Shown piece after piece: positions 44,706 through 55,362 of a DNA stretch of 64,000 nucleotides. The position numbers were made by a program, and so were the translations under genes. Under the pieces are notes generated by a model, which saw only the letters and a program-made list of their open reading frames with translations, did no database searches and was not told the DNA's origin. Within the stretch, counting starts at the first letter, position 1; each line of letters starts with the position of its first letter. Source of the stretch: Symbiodinium sp. CCMP2592 (Eukaryota; Sar; Dinophyceae; Suessiales; Symbiodiniaceae); the NCBI GenBank assembly GCA_905221615.1, contig CAJNDT010002001.1, positions 712,881 through 776,880 on the forward strand, read 5' to 3'.

Positions 44706-45189
44706 AGAGAGATAGTCTTACAAAAACAGAACCTTAAGAGTATGAAATCCAGATCCTAGAAGTGTACAGCATGCAAGCCGGAAAGGCCGCTCAATCCTAT
44801 CAACCCTTCTACCCTTCGTGAGGCCAGAGAAAAAGCCTTGAACCAGGAGCTCGATAAGCGCTTAACTCCGGCAGATGACCCCACCCCTCACCCACCCCTC
44901 GTCCCCCCCTTCCTTCCAAAAATCACATGCACGCCTCGTGCTTGACCTCTTTGGCCTCCTCTGACTTGTCAGAGGCACCTCAGGTGGGATGCGGATTTCG
45001 GATGTTAGCGGCTTGGTGCTGATGACTTCGTTTGACTTAAGGTTGGTCGGCGAAAGTATTGAAGTCGCGACTTCAGTTGCGAGATTCAACAAACAAGCGA
45101 CCTTAACATAGACCGATACCCACAGGATAGTCGTCACAGCTACCCCTTCGCAAGTTACATATAGTACTCTTAAGACGGCTGTATGAATG

Positions 45190-45710
45190 CTTGTGTATAT
45201 ACACGTGCCTACATATATATATATATATATATCTACCATATCTATGTGTATGTATATATTATACAGAGGTATATGTATAGATGTATGTATCTGTGTATAC
45301 GTACATACATACATACATACATACATACATACATGCATGCAAGCACACATACATACATACATACATACATACATGCATACATACATACGTACATAAATTA
45401 CATAAATAAAGACTGACTGACAGAAAGGCAGACAGACACACATACATACTTACTTACACACCTGAGTGCATACATGTACATTCATACATGCATGCAAATT
45501 CGTACTTACATGCTTAGATGCATGCATGCAAACGTTCATATGCACACACATGCATGCATGCATGCATACATACATACATACATACATACATACATGCAGA
45601 CATATACACATACATCCATGCATCCACATTCACCTACACATCCCCATCCCTTTTCCTATACACCCACATCCACACTTGCACCTACACATATACACTTACA
45701 ACATACGCTC
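45190..45710. repeat. (CATA)n tetranucleotide block
   Basis: CATA/TACA repeats over about 500 bp, with perfect runs at 45300-45335, 45345-45395 and 45560-45595. Confidence 0.9.
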
Positions 45711-45825
45711 TTACTCTAAGCCCCCATCTACGCGTTTACTCGAGTCCTCTCTTCTTGCCGCCCGGAGCACCGATCTGTGCCTTCAGCATCTCCAGCTCCA
45801 GGTTGGCCTTAGAGTTGGAATACTG

Positions 45826-45920
45826 TAGGGGCTTTAGTTAGAATAGGGGGTGCATGTATACTATACTATAGATATTTTGGGGAGGCCCCAAAATAGCTTA
45901 GGTAATTATTAAGGTCCCTT
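45826..45920. mobile_element. Foldback element, family D, copy 4 (diverged)
   Basis: About 95 bp. AGGGGCTTTAGTTAGAATAG left, GGTAATTATTAAGGTCCCT right. Confidence 0.65.
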
Positions 45921-46682
45921 TTTTAGATTGAGCTTTAGGCTTTCGGGGTTGCAGCGTTTTGGGATTTAGGGTTGGCCTTGGAAGGAGAGGAAGGTGAGGG
46001 CAAAAGGAAGTAAGAATTCGGGCTTTAGGCTATTGGGGGTTGTGGAGTTTAAGGTTGCAGCTAGAGTCTCTGGCTTTGGTATATGGATCCAGGGTCGGAG
46101 GCTTAAAGATTTTAGGGTTTGGGGCTGAGGGTTTACAAAACCTCAACAGTCTAGGGCAAGTTAAGGGCTGAGGGTGCACAGGCGATACAGGGATGGCTAG
46201 AATGGAAAATTGCATACGAGGCTCTTCGGCTGCGGGTGCCGGAGCGAATTTCTGCATAGTGGCTGAGTAGCACCCTGCATACCCTCAGCCACGGATCAGA
46301 ACATCTCCACCCAGAAGACTTCTTTGCAGTAACCTTTCGGGCACTCATCCCATGATGTGCCTCAGACGGAGTGCCTGACGTCCCCAAGCGTGAAGGATCT
46401 GCTTCTAGAAGCCCTAAAACCAAAAACCTTGATGATTTCGGGCGCAAAAAAACCCCGGAAGCCTCACCGTGAAAGCTTGAGGGTTGTAAGAGCTCGAAGT
46501 TACGTTTTTTTTTTGAACGGCCCTTTTCCTCCTCGCCGTTGAGTCCGAAGTTACCGTTTATAGGGCTTAGGGTTTAGGGTCCCTAATGGGAAGTTGAGGA
46601 TCCTTCGGAGGCTGAGCCCAGTCACGCCCTCCCGCCGCTGCTCATCGAGCTGCTCTCGGAGTTTGCGGAAGGCCTCCCAGGC

Positions 46683-46754
46683 TATAATACTTCGAACAGG
46701 GTTTTGGGGCCCATTAAACTATAATTATAATAAGGAAGCCCCCAAAAATAGTGC
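46683..46754. mobile_element. Family D fragment, copy 5
   Basis: Inner part GGGTTTTGGGGCCCATTAAA to AGCCCCCAAAAATAGTG; outer arms missing. Confidence 0.6.
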
Positions 46755-48076
46755 CCAGAAATGCCAGACTTCGGATCTCTTGAATAGGGTCTTGGAGTTG
46801 CAAGTCTCGTAATCTCTACAGTTTGAGGCATGTGGGAGATGTCTTCGCGTCAGATAAGGCCAGTTCGAAGTAGTTAGCATATGGTTTCGGAGTGAAGGCA
46901 ATCCGTCCAGGAGCGTGCACAAGCATTATTTACAAAATGTGAGAGCAACTACTATGCCAATCGTCCAACGTATGAGTTATGAGTAGGGGTGCTGCATGCC
47001 TGGCCACTGTGTTGTCTAGCTGGCATGCCTGTTCAGATTCTGACTCAGCTTGCTAGATGCTGCTCTCAACCAGACAGTCTACGATGTAACAAGAAGGAAC
47101 AGGAAAATCATGGCCGCAACAACAAGAACAGTCCGGAACACTCACAACTGGAAAAAATAACAGTGCTGAGCACGCTGAGATGACTGCTGATCCCAATTTC
47201 TTAATTACTAACCCTGAACCACAAACCAACTGCAGTTACACACACCAACAAGACGACACACCACTTATTGTGGACTATAACCATACAAATGCATACTACC
47301 AATTAAAAACAGTATTAATTCAAATAACAATGAAAATTCTTGATACTGAAAGAGAACAAGAATGCCTCAGCGCTTTGGGCTCGCTCAAGCTCTAGGTCCT
47401 CCAGCGGCGAGTCGCAAAGGGTGAACATAGCTTTCGCGGGTAAACTCGCTCCCCTGAATTACCCATACTAAAGAATACACCATATTTCCCATAGTCTAGG
47501 GCCAGTAAGGAAATGCAGGATGCACATCATCAACCGTAGCCGTAGGCCATGCAACAAGACCGGAAGCACTCCCTACTCAAGATAAGTAACTCGTGATGAC
47601 ACACATGTAGTCGGTCTTGAGACTTTCTGCCGAGTCTTGCATTGTCACGATCGGCTGAAGCAACATGGCAACAGCAGTTGGAAGCTGCAGATTGTTTGCA
47701 GGCAATCTAAATTCGACTGTTCTGACCAGAACCCGGGGCTTTTCAAACACAATTTGAAGCAACCGCTAAACTGCATGGACGATGTTGAGAAGCATTGGTG
47801 GGGATGTGGCACGGCAATTCAACAGAACAACTTACGTGGGGCGGCTACTGCAACCATAAGCTTGCAGTTGGCTCCTTCCGAAGCTGCTTGATGTCTGCCT
47901 CAAGCGTGTTTTGCTCCTGCAGATGAAAGAAGTCTGAGCTGCAGTTCACAGCCGAATGCTGTCGGTGCATCAACCAACCTTCGGGTCATTTCGCAATGCA
48001 ACATGGACGGCGGCTTCGATGATACCCTCGCATCAATGCGACACAGCCTGTACGAATGTTTGTTCTTCTGTGCTTA

Positions 48077-48124
48077 ACTCTCCCTCTCCCTCTCCCTCCA
48101 TCTCTTGCTTGCTTGCTTGCTTGC
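48077..48124. repeat. CTCTCC and GCTT microsatellites
   Basis: CTCTCCCTCTCC followed by TTGCTTGCTTGC. Confidence 0.85.
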
Positions 48125-48308
48125 ATGGCGTGTGGGCAGCAGAGCGCGGAACCCTGCCCCCCTGCGCGTGAGCGCTACGCCTGTGTCCGTGTCTGGTGTG
48201 AAACGTGTGTGGTGCACAGCCAGGTTGGGTGTTTCAGCACAGATTTCACACCCTCTGCATGAAAGCCCCCATACCCCTTGTTTACCTAGTGTTGTGTCCC
48301 CGCCTGGC

Positions 48309-48320
48309 TCGCTCTCTCTC

Positions 48321-48398
<78 letters not shown>

Positions 48399-48420
48399 AG
48401 TATGTATACAATATATATGC
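48309..48420. repeat. (CT)n(TA)n compound tract
   Basis: CT repeat changing into TA repeat at about 48380. Confidence 0.95.
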
Positions 48421-49311
48421 ATACATACCAGGGCCCTACGTTCGATGTGTTTTGTGGCCCTACCCCAACCCAGAATGGCACCGGTATGTGAGTGTGTGTG
48501 TGTGTATGTTATACTTAATTCATAAACGAACATGCAATAGCCATGGTCGCTGGTGTGCGTGGCAAACCCCCACTCGAGAACAGTCTGGCAACAGCAATAT
48601 CTAAGTACACCTACTGTCGAATCCCCTGTTGCTCAATCCTGCTCGACATGTCACTTCAACTCCCACTCCTGCTGCTTCACCTGTAGGTCCAGTAACCTCA
48701 GGGTTCGCCGCTGGCGATCATGGATGCTCTGCACTGGCGTCCAGCAGCTACAAGGTCCCCCCTCGAGTTTCAGAAAGCAAGATAATCCAAGGAGTCTGTA
48801 AAAACCGCACATATGGGATGCACACAATCCCCACTACAGGTTCATTAAAATTCAGGCACTGGAAAGCAAACCCGCAGAATCCAGAAAACGCCAACCGCTG
48901 TGAGAAAAAAACAGCTTTAAGCGCGAAAGAAAATCTTTTCCCTTGCCCCCCAAGCCGCTGGAGCTTTTTGTTTTGGAATTCCCGCACATTCCCGAGCCCG
49001 ACACACGCCCGGATAAAAAATAACATCCTTTAACAAGCGGGCAGGTGTTAGGGAGGTTCTGCTCGATCATTGAGTTTAAGCTTGAGACAGCAACACATTT
49101 ATAGTTAGGTGATTGTGGATGGGGGGGCTTCAGTCGAAGGCTGCTGTCATCTGACCTCCACAGAGATAATTGTGCGCAAGTTGTTGTCACCTTCCAGGAT
49201 TACGGGTGCAGGGTGAGGAAGCTCGAAACAATTCAAGGTGTAAATTTGAAAATAAGTAAGACCCGCGTTAAAGTAACAGCTGAGGCAACCTGTGAGATTT
49301 GATTTTCCTTA

Positions 49312-49316
49312 ACATG
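49312..49316. repeat. Target site duplication ACATG, left copy
   Basis: ACATG directly outside the left LTR; repeated at 57945-57949. Confidence 0.85.
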
Positions 49317-49464
49317 TATGAAAGCCGCGCGTGCGGCACACAACAGGCTATCCGGTTTTCCTGCCAGAGCCAAGTCTGGGTCAAGGCCTAGACGGCAGAA
49401 GGACGTGGCAGCTCGTGTGCACACACACTGTTCGGGACCAACGGCAACAGCCTAGGCTTTCACA
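49317..49464 (-). repeat. 3' LTR of element 2
   Basis: Identical to 57797-57944. Its first bases (minus strand) supply the last codons and the TAG stop of the pol frame. Confidence 0.93.
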
Positions 49465-49950
49465 TCGATCTTCTTCTCTTTGTTGGTCCGAAACAGAGTG
49501 ATGAGCACAGCTGCTTCACAATCCAATGCCCGCAATTGACGCCCGTATTGGGCTTCCTTCTCGAGAAGCCTCCAGACGCCCCGACCGCTTTGGTCGTGGT
49601 AAAGGGCAAACGTCGTCCGCAGCGGATATTTCGCTGCCTCAAATCGTGGCTCAGGCCGCCGAAAACTCTTGGCACGAAAGGCCACTTGGATGGCCATGTC
49701 GTCTCTCTTGTGCCATCCCGGTTGGGTGCTCAAACCCTGGAGGAACCCGATCATCGGATCCCCAGAGGAAACCTCGGTCCCGCTCAGAACTTCCGGTCCT
49801 TCTCGCGCGGGCTTCTTGGGCTTGATCGTTTGCCGCACATACTTCTCGTCGAAACAGTAGCTCCACTCGCCGTCGGTCAAGGTCTGCCTCATGTGGTCCT
49901 GAGGCATATCCTTCGTCCCGGCGTCCACGAACATGTTGTCCACTTCAGGC
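49452..49950 (-). CDS. RNase H tail of element 2 pol, ending in the LTR
   Basis: Continues the RNase H end (DNMFVDAGTKDM) in a shifted frame; one missing G in AAGTGGACAAC would explain it. Then about 150 residues, including FRRPEPRFEAAKYPLRTTFA and a Lys-rich end. The last codons VKA-stop are the first bases of the 3' LTR, so pol has no 3' untranslated gap before the LTR. Confidence 0.65.
49469..49481 (-). other. Polypurine tract of element 2
   Basis: Minus strand AAAGAGAAGAAGA just before the 3' LTR. It is also coding sequence for the end of pol. Confidence 0.65.
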
Positions 49951-51553
49951 TCACGTTGGCTTTGGCCACCATCCCACGAAGCCAGGCAATGGTGAATGCC
50001 AGTGACTTCTGTGACCCATACGATGGTGTGTCGCTGTTGGTCTTGTCGTAGGTGTCCTTGGCGTCCGTCACCACGATCAACCCGACAAGGTCCAAAAGCC
50101 TGTCGGCGTTCTTGAAGGAGAGGTCGTACCCCAGCACTTCAGCCCAGTGGCCCCTGCAGTACTGGCCCACGTCGAACCCTTCCTCGACACCCAACAGCTC
50201 GGCCGCAAAGGTTGAGCGACACACCCTCTGAAGCCTATGGCTTCTGTAGTCAAGCAAGGTGAACTTGCCCGAGGAGCCAGCCAACAAGTTCTTGTCAGCG
50301 AGCAGCACGCAGTAGCAACTTTGAGAGTAAACCCTCTCGAGGGGCTTCTCTCCCACAGAGCCCTCCTTGGTGACATTGCCAAGGCTGGCGTCGGAGACCA
50401 CCACGATGCCCTCCCCCTCCAGGTTCATGGGTCGAAACTTCAGGCCAAAGTCACGTGTGGCCTTGAACTCCTTGACAAGGGCGTTGGCTCGCAAGATGGT
50501 GCCCACGGTCGCCGTCTCGCTCTGCAGAACGGAGAGCTGGAAGCCCATGTCGACCCGTACCTGGGCCACAAGCCACTGCAACGAGCCCACCAGAGCCCTC
50601 AGCTGCTTCACTTCACCCGAATGCAAAGTAGCATCTGGGTCCCGTCGCCTCCCAGCCGCCATCCGTATGGCTTGGAGGTTCTCGTGGTAGGCCACCATGG
50701 AGACCGAAATCACACCAGTGTCGGGGTCCTGCTCGACCTTCTTGCCGCAGTACATAAAGGAATCTCGCTCAACAGAGCCGAAGCCGAGCTCGTCTCCGAG
50801 GCGGCCAATCGACTCCCAGGCCTCCTTGCTTCCTGTGAAGAGCAGGTCGTCCACGTGGCAGCAAAGGATGCCCTCCAGCTTGGGTTCCGGCCCCTTTCCC
50901 CACAGAAAGAACAGAGCCGCATCCATGGTGGATTGCGTCCACCTTTCCCGCAGCAGGCTCTTCTTGAGCCTCAAGTACCACTCTCGAGGGGCGTCACTGA
51001 GGCCAAAGACCCCTTTCACTATCCGGCTCGAGCGCCGACCCACGGGGAGCACCGGGCTGCCTTCCTTGGATTCCATGTTTTGGAGATATAGCTCCCGGGT
51101 CCCAGCAACGTATCTCTCACCCTTCAAGAAGGCACTTTTCACATCAGCGGAGCCGGTGCGCCAGCCATCACGGTGCTTGCTGGCGCCCACAGAGAACAAC
51201 AAGTGCTGTGAAGTGCGGCTGGCCGTTGGAGCGTCCTTTCTGAGGTCGAACGCTGTGGTATCTTTATACCCTGGCACTACAAGTCTCGCTGAGGCCTTCA
51301 AGGGGAGGTCGTTCGTGGAAGTGCGAATCCCGTCGTGCTTGTCCGTGTACACGAACCTCGGCGTAAGCACTTTGTTCATCTCGCCCCTTTGTCGGAGCGT
51401 GGCCAGCGTCCTTGCGGTCTCCTCCTCACTCAGGACCTCGACGGCTTCATTGCCACACGTTCCAGGCTTCCTCCGAGGCTTCCGCAAAGGCCTTGCGCTG
51501 CTCGGGGGACATGCTCCGCCAATGGTACTCTTTCCTGGCCGCTTGCACTGCAA
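49889..51553 (-). CDS. Reverse transcriptase and RNase H of element 2
   Basis: Protein-like from about 51450. TPRFVYTDKHDG, SADVKSAFLKG (motif A, catalytic Asp), GVFGLSDAPREWYLRLKKS, then CCHVDDLLFTGS (motif C, HVDD instead of YVDD) near 50850. RNase H follows with VVVSDASLGN, TFAAELLGVEEG and VVTDAKDTYD (Asp, Glu, Asp). It copies the element RNA into DNA. The frame breaks near 49950 after VSLKW. Confidence 0.85.
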   Translation of the reverse strand: MQCKRPGKSTIGGACPPSSARPLRKPRRKPGTCGNEAVEVLSEEETARTLATLRQRGEMNKVLTPRFVYTDKHDGIRTSTNDLPLKASARLVVPGYKDTTAFDLRKDAPTASRTSQHLLFSVGASKHRDGWRTGSADVKSAFLKGERYVAGTRELYLQNMESKEGSPVLPVGRRSSRIVKGVFGLSDAPREWYLRLKKSLLRERWTQSTMDAALFFLWGKGPEPKLEGILCCHVDDLLFTGSKEAWESIGRLGDELGFGSVERDSFMYCGKKVEQDPDTGVISVSMVAYHENLQAIRMAAGRRRDPDATLHSGEVKQLRALVGSLQWLVAQVRVDMGFQLSVLQSETATVGTILRANALVKEFKATRDFGLKFRPMNLEGEGIVVVSDASLGNVTKEGSVGEKPLERVYSQSCYCVLLADKNLLAGSSGKFTLLDYRSHRLQRVCRSTFAAELLGVEEGFDVGQYCRGHWAEVLGYDLSFKNADRLLDLVGLIVVTDAKDTYDKTNSDTPSYGSQKSLAFTIAWLRGMVAKANVSLKWTTCSWTPGRRICLRTT

Positions 51554-52424
51554 AGGCTTCGCGGCCGGTGGGCCATTTCAGCCCCGCCCTCGTCATGGCC
51601 TCGAAGTCCGAACGGCTCGGTAAAGGCCACCTGCCGTCCCAAGTTCCATGGTCCTTCGCCTCCGTCTCCTCGCCGCTTTGGCGGTCCAGCGCCGCCTGAG
51701 CTTGTAGCCGTACGAGAGGATGTACTTCTCCCTCCTTGGCCGCAGCTGCCGCCATCACCGCCAGCACCAGCGCGTCAAAGGGAACCCCGGATCCTTGAGA
51801 GAGGTTCCGGAGAGCTTCGGCATCCACCTCGGCAGGCCGCTTCACACTTCCGGGACCACCTTGCTCCTCAACAGGTTGCGTGGTGCCAGGGCGCACAAAA
51901 CTCGTAGTAGCACTTTGTCGTGGTGTGCCCGGTCCCTGTGAGGTCACTCCAGAGGCCACCGGCCCCAGCAAGGTAGAAGGCCGCCGCGATCCCGGCAACG
52001 ACACCCCAGAGGTAGAAGCTCTCACCAGCTCCTCGGCCGAAACTGGAGGCAAGTCATGACCACGATCGGCACGAGATTTAGCCATGGCTTCACGAAGACG
52101 ATCTCGAAAAGGAACAACAGCTTCGAAACTAGGGCCCCCGGGTTCTGGAACTGAAGGTTGTCTCGAAAGTCCAGAGCCCTCTGTTGGCTCTTCCTGACCC
52201 AGGCCCTCTCCGAACACATCCTCCGGCATTTGCTGTTCGGTTTCGGTCTCGGCCCCCGGCGGCGGTTCTGGAACTGAAGGTTGTCTTGAAAGTCCAGCGC
52301 CATCGTCAGCACTCTCCGCGCCACCTCGCCTGGGGCCGATCATCTCCCACTCTTGGTCCCGCTCGGCTGCGGCAACCACTTCTTGAATCACTTCTTCCCA
52401 TTCTCCTGAGGCTATTTGCTCCAT
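51447..52424 (-). CDS. Integrase-RT linker of element 2
   Basis: 325 residues, Ser/Pro/Glu-rich and probably disordered. A near-exact internal duplication, GLSRQPSVPEP, occurs twice. The segment ends RKAFAEASEEAWNVWQ then TGA; the next frame continues NEAVEVLSEEE, and one extra C in GTGGCAATG near 51447 explains the break. Confidence 0.65.
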   Translation of the reverse strand: MEQIASGEWEEVIQEVVAAAERDQEWEMIGPRRGGAESADDGAGLSRQPSVPEPPPGAETETEQQMPEDVFGEGLGQEEPTEGSGLSRQPSVPEPGGPSFEAVVPFRDRLREAMAKSRADRGHDLPPVSAEELVRASTSGVSLPGSRRPSTLLGPVASGVTSQGPGTPRQSATTSFVRPGTTQPVEEQGGPGSVKRPAEVDAEALRNLSQGSGVPFDALVLAVMAAAAAKEGEVHPLVRLQAQAALDRQSGEETEAKDHGTWDGRWPLPSRSDFEAMTRAGLKWPTGREAFAVQAARKEYHWRSMSPEQRKAFAEASEEAWNVWQ

Positions 52425-53265
52425 CCCTTCTCACATGCTCAAAGGCCACCTTGGTCAACGTCCCCCGGGAAGTGACATAGGCATTATTGCCCTCGATTGC
52501 GATCATCAGCGCCGGTCCGTGCCAGCGCTTCAGTGCGATTTTCTTTCGGTGCTGGCTGGCCTTCCGGTTGTATCGCTGCTCTCTCCAAAAGTAGACCAGG
52601 TCGCCCACACATGGAGCATCAGCCACCGTAGGGTTCCTCGATCTCGCCTTTTCGGCCTTCCGGAGAGCACTGCTAAAGTGGAGGCGCAACATCGCCATGC
52701 GAGCGGCCTCCCGGACCGCCACCAATCTCACAAAGCCCGGCTGATCCATAGCATCGATCTCTCCCAGCCGCCCGTTGCCAAGGGCGTCTCCTGGAGGCAA
52801 CGGTTGTCTCCCAACTGCCGCCTGCATCGGAGAGAAGCCGCTGTCGCCGACGTCCATGTTGTAGGCCAGCAGCGCTTCCGCCAAGCCGGTCTTCATTTCC
52901 TCTTCGCCCATCAGCGACTGCGAGGCCGTAGCGGCTGCCAGCACCGTCTTCAAGATTCCGCCGACACGCTCGCACAGCCCGTTCTGCCAGGGAGCCTGCA
53001 CCGCAATAAAGTGCAGGAACACGTTGTTCTCCGAGGCATAGTGCTCCACCTCGTGGCTGGCAAACTCCCGGCCCTGGTCCATCACGATGGTCCGGGGGGT
53101 TCCGAACACTGGAGCCCAACGCTCCTTCAGGAACCGAATCACTTCAGCACTCGACTTATGTTCCACTAGCACAGCCATCTGGAAGCGCGTCACCGCATCA
53201 ACGGCATGCAGGATCCCATAGCGGCCCCCGGCAGCGTCGAAGGAGTCGAAAATGTCAAGGGCGAT
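52306..53265 (-). CDS. Integrase catalytic core and C-terminal domain of element 2
   Basis: First Asp in IALDIFDSFD (about 53255), second in IVMDQGREF (about 53080), Glu in NGLCERVGG (about 52970), with canonical D-X35-E spacing. It is followed by LVYFWREQRYN and HGPALMIAIEGNNAYV, an SH3-like C-terminal domain. It inserts the cDNA. The frame breaks near 52430 in GAAGGGATG, after EHVRR. Confidence 0.8.
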   Translation of the reverse strand: MALDIFDSFDAAGGRYGILHAVDAVTRFQMAVLVEHKSSAEVIRFLKERWAPVFGTPRTIVMDQGREFASHEVEHYASENNVFLHFIAVQAPWQNGLCERVGGILKTVLAAATASQSLMGEEEMKTGLAEALLAYNMDVGDSGFSPMQAAVGRQPLPPGDALGNGRLGEIDAMDQPGFVRLVAVREAARMAMLRLHFSSALRKAEKARSRNPTVADAPCVGDLVYFWREQRYNRKASQHRKKIALKRWHGPALMIAIEGNNAYVTSRGTLTKVAFEHVRRDGANSLRRMGRSDSRSGCRSRAGPRVGDDRPQARWRGEC

Positions 53266-53719
53266 CTGGTCGCCCGGCTCCCGAGGAGCAGGCAGGGAGG
53301 CCGCTGCGTTTTTGGTGGCCGTTTCTCCTCACACACACACTGCACCTCAGCTGCTTTGCCGCTATCACTGCCTCAAGCGGGGCACCTGCAATCACGAGCG
53401 CCCGTGCCAGTCTCTTGGGGCTCCTGTGGCCCGTGTTCTCGTGCAGCCGGCGCACAGCCTGTCTCACGGCCGCCGACACCGGCACGTCCTTTTCCACTTC
53501 GGTCGTCACGGCTCCGTCCTCCGAGTCCGACCCGTCGTGGCCCACCGGAAAGTCACTCTCTAGGTCCGTCTCCGCCGCAAGCATTTCAGTCGCATTCCCC
53601 GCGCGGTGGTCCGCCTCGAACTGCTGCTCCATCGCCTCCAGCACGGCGGGCCCTGGAAGTCGTGGTTCCCCGTCCGGAAAGCCTGGGCGACCAAGGGGCT
53701 CGACGTCATGTAGCGACAC
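53255..53719 (-). CDS. Integrase N-terminal zinc domain of element 2
   Basis: Acidic stretch, then the HHCC pattern RLHENTGHRSPKRLARAL ... LRCSVC, the pre-integrase zinc site. The frame then breaks in a GTGTGTGTG run near 53325 and again at CCTCCCTGCC near 53290 before the catalytic core resumes. Confidence 0.7.
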   Translation of the reverse strand: MSLHDVEPLGRPGFPDGEPRLPGPAVLEAMEQQFEADHRAGNATEMLAAETDLESDFPVGHDGSDSEDGAVTTEVEKDVPVSAAVRQAVRRLHENTGHRSPKRLARALVIAGAPLEAVIAAKQLRCSVCVRRNGHQKRSGLPACSSGAGRPDRP

Positions 53720-55362
53720 CCTTTTCGCAGAAACTCCACCACGCCGGGCTCATCCAGCAGCTCCTGGCCCTCCGGTGTGCGCCGAGGGTCCGCGCCGCGA
53801 AAAAGCTCCACGAAGAAGTGCCGGCCAGACCGCCGGTGTGCCAAAGCTTGCCGCATAGCCTCCGCCTCGGCATCCAAAGTTTTCTTTTCAGCGGCGGGTC
53901 TGGTCGCCGGCCGGAGGTTGAGCAAAGGAGACGGCCCAACTGCACGGAGAAGTCGGAAGTAGGGGCGGTCTCGGTCAGGAAAGATTAACTTGACGGCATG
54001 GCCTTTGTTCTGTGCCGCCGCCACCACATCACCACAAACGCCGCTTCGAGCTGGAAGCGGCCATTCCGGGGAAGGCGCCACGAAAGGCGAGGTCAGAGCC
54101 CGGTCCTGATCCTCAGCCACCGTCACCGCCAAGGCGTCCCACAGCTCCTGAGCACTAACTTTCACATGTGCCCGGTCACGGCGCCCTTTGCGCCAAGCCT
54201 CGGTGATCAGGAGGCGTTGGCCGGGCTTGAGCTGCTGCCGAAGGGGAGCAATCACGGGACGTCTTCGACAGTCTGAAAGCCCATGTCGCTGTCCGGTGGC
54301 GACAGGGGAGTCTCCCCAGGCTGTTGGTGGCCCGCCATGGCCATCATGTGCTGCATAGCCTGTGCCATCATGGCGGTCATGCGCTGGTCCTGGGCCTCGA
54401 TCATCCCTTGCATTTGTTGAAGTAGCGCCTCGTCCTTGGCCGAGTCCGTCGCCATCGGGCCGGCCGTCCGCATTTCCGGTGGATCTTGATGTCCAGCTCG
54501 CCCCGGCGAATCTCCGTGAGCACCCGGCGAAGGTCCTGGTAGAGGAACCGTTGTTGCCGGGGCGGTCGCCAAGGGAATTCTCGATGAAGTCGAGGCCTGA
54601 ACGGTCGGCTGCGAGGCCGGCTGTGGCAGCCCACGTAGTGTGTCCACCATGGGCCTCAGTTTGGCCTTCAGCTTGTCGACGGTGTCGTTGGTCTGCACCT
54701 CGACGTGGAGGAGCACCGCCAACCTGAGAAGGTCCTGCTTGAGCGTCGGGAGGCCGCCCTTGGGACCCAGCAAAGCCCTTGCCGCCGTCAGCTCCTCGCC
54801 CTTGGCCTTCTTCTCGGCAGCTTCTTTTCGCAGTCGGTCGACCAATTGGTTCTGAATCGCTGCCTTGACGCCTTTGGTGTACCTTGCTGCCAACATGCCC
54901 GGCAACATTGAAGTCCTCCAAGAAGGCCAGCTTGATGCCCAGTCGGTCCCTCAAGTACCCAGCGTCCTTCAGCAGGCCCACATCGTCGAACTTCCGCTGC
55001 ATAAGCGCTGCCCTGTAGTGGCGCCTGGGCAAGGCGCCCTGTTTCACCATGGCTTCCGCTTGCTCCTTCCACTCCTCCAAGGAGCGCGTGTTGCTGTACG
55101 GAAGGGGCACATAGCGAAGAGAGGGCCGCTGCAGCAGCCAAAGCAGTAGCCCAGCGAAGTGCCACACGTTTCTTTCGAGGAGCCGCAGGCACATACGGCG
55201 CAGACGGTGGCATACCCGAACTGCTCGCTCCTCGGCCGGTCCTTGCAACATAGGGCGCGGCACCGGCACAACGAATTGAATCTCCAGCTGACGCCTTCGA
55301 TCTTGAGAGGTCACCCGGCGCACGCACCAACGAAGCTTCAGAAGAAAGTTGCTCGTGCACAC
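53560..55362 (-). CDS. Protease-integrase linker of element 2, main frame
   Basis: Open for 600 codons but protein-like only in parts: YVPLPYSNTRSLEEWKEQAE through AFLEDFNVAG (about 55110-54910) and LKPGQRLLITEAWRKG through VVEFLRKGCRYM (about 54235-53700). Between them the frame at 54252-54908 takes over. No enzyme recognised. In a competing frame 55044-55271 is Cys-rich (CAVCACGSS, CFGCC) and could be a zinc site. Confidence 0.5.
   Translation of the reverse strand: MCTSNFLLKLRWCVRRVTSQDRRRQLEIQFVVPVPRPMLQGPAEERAVRVCHRLRRMCLRLLERNVWHFAGLLLWLLQRPSLRYVPLPYSNTRSLEEWKEQAEAMVKQGALPRRHYRAALMQRKFDDVGLLKDAGYLRDRLGIKLAFLEDFNVAGHVGSKVHQRRQGSDSEPIGRPTAKRSCREEGQGRGADGGKGFAGSQGRPPDAQAGPSQVGGAPPRRGADQRHRRQAEGQTEAHGGHTTWAATAGLAADRSGLDFIENSLGDRPGNNGSSTRTFAGCSRRFAGASWTSRSTGNADGRPDGDGLGQGRGATSTNARDDRGPGPAHDRHDGTGYAAHDGHGGPPTAWGDSPVATGQRHGLSDCRRRPVIAPLRQQLKPGQRLLITEAWRKGRRDRAHVKVSAQELWDALAVTVAEDQDRALTSPFVAPSPEWPLPARSGVCGDVVAAAQNKGHAVKLIFPDRDRPYFRLLRAVGPSPLLNLRPATRPAAEKKTLDAEAEAMRQALAHRRSGRHFFVELFRGADPRRTPEGQELLDEPGVVEFLRKGCRYMTSSPLVAQAFRTGNHDFQGPPCWRRWSSSSRRTTARGMRLKCLRRRRT
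54252..54908 (-). CDS. Linker segment in a shifted frame (element 2)
   Basis: Protein-like: Lys/Glu-rich helix near GVKAAIQNQLVDRLRKEAAE, then LLRLAVLLHVEVQTNDTVDK, and a Met-rich helix MTAMMAQAMQHMMAMAG. The join to the previous frame lies at GGGCATG near 54905, where one extra base explains the shift. A middle part (about 54480-54570) reads better in a third frame (FLYQDLRRVLTEIRRG). Confidence 0.5.
   Translation of the reverse strand: MLPGMLAARYTKGVKAAIQNQLVDRLRKEAAEKKAKGEELTAARALLGPKGGLPTLKQDLLRLAVLLHVEVQTNDTVDKLKAKLRPMVDTLRGLPQPASQPTVQASTSSRIPLATAPATTVPLPGPSPGAHGDSPGRAGHQDPPEMRTAGPMATDSAKDEALLQQMQGMIEAQDQRMTAMMAQAMQHMMAMAGHQQPGETPLSPPDSDMGFQTVEDVP

Larger units (their letters stand above)
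42473..49311. other. Unassigned DNA left of element 2
   Basis: Foldback elements and microsatellites listed separately; AT-rich island at 47190-47370; telomere-like remnants near 43050 and 46560. No supported gene. Confidence 0.45.
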
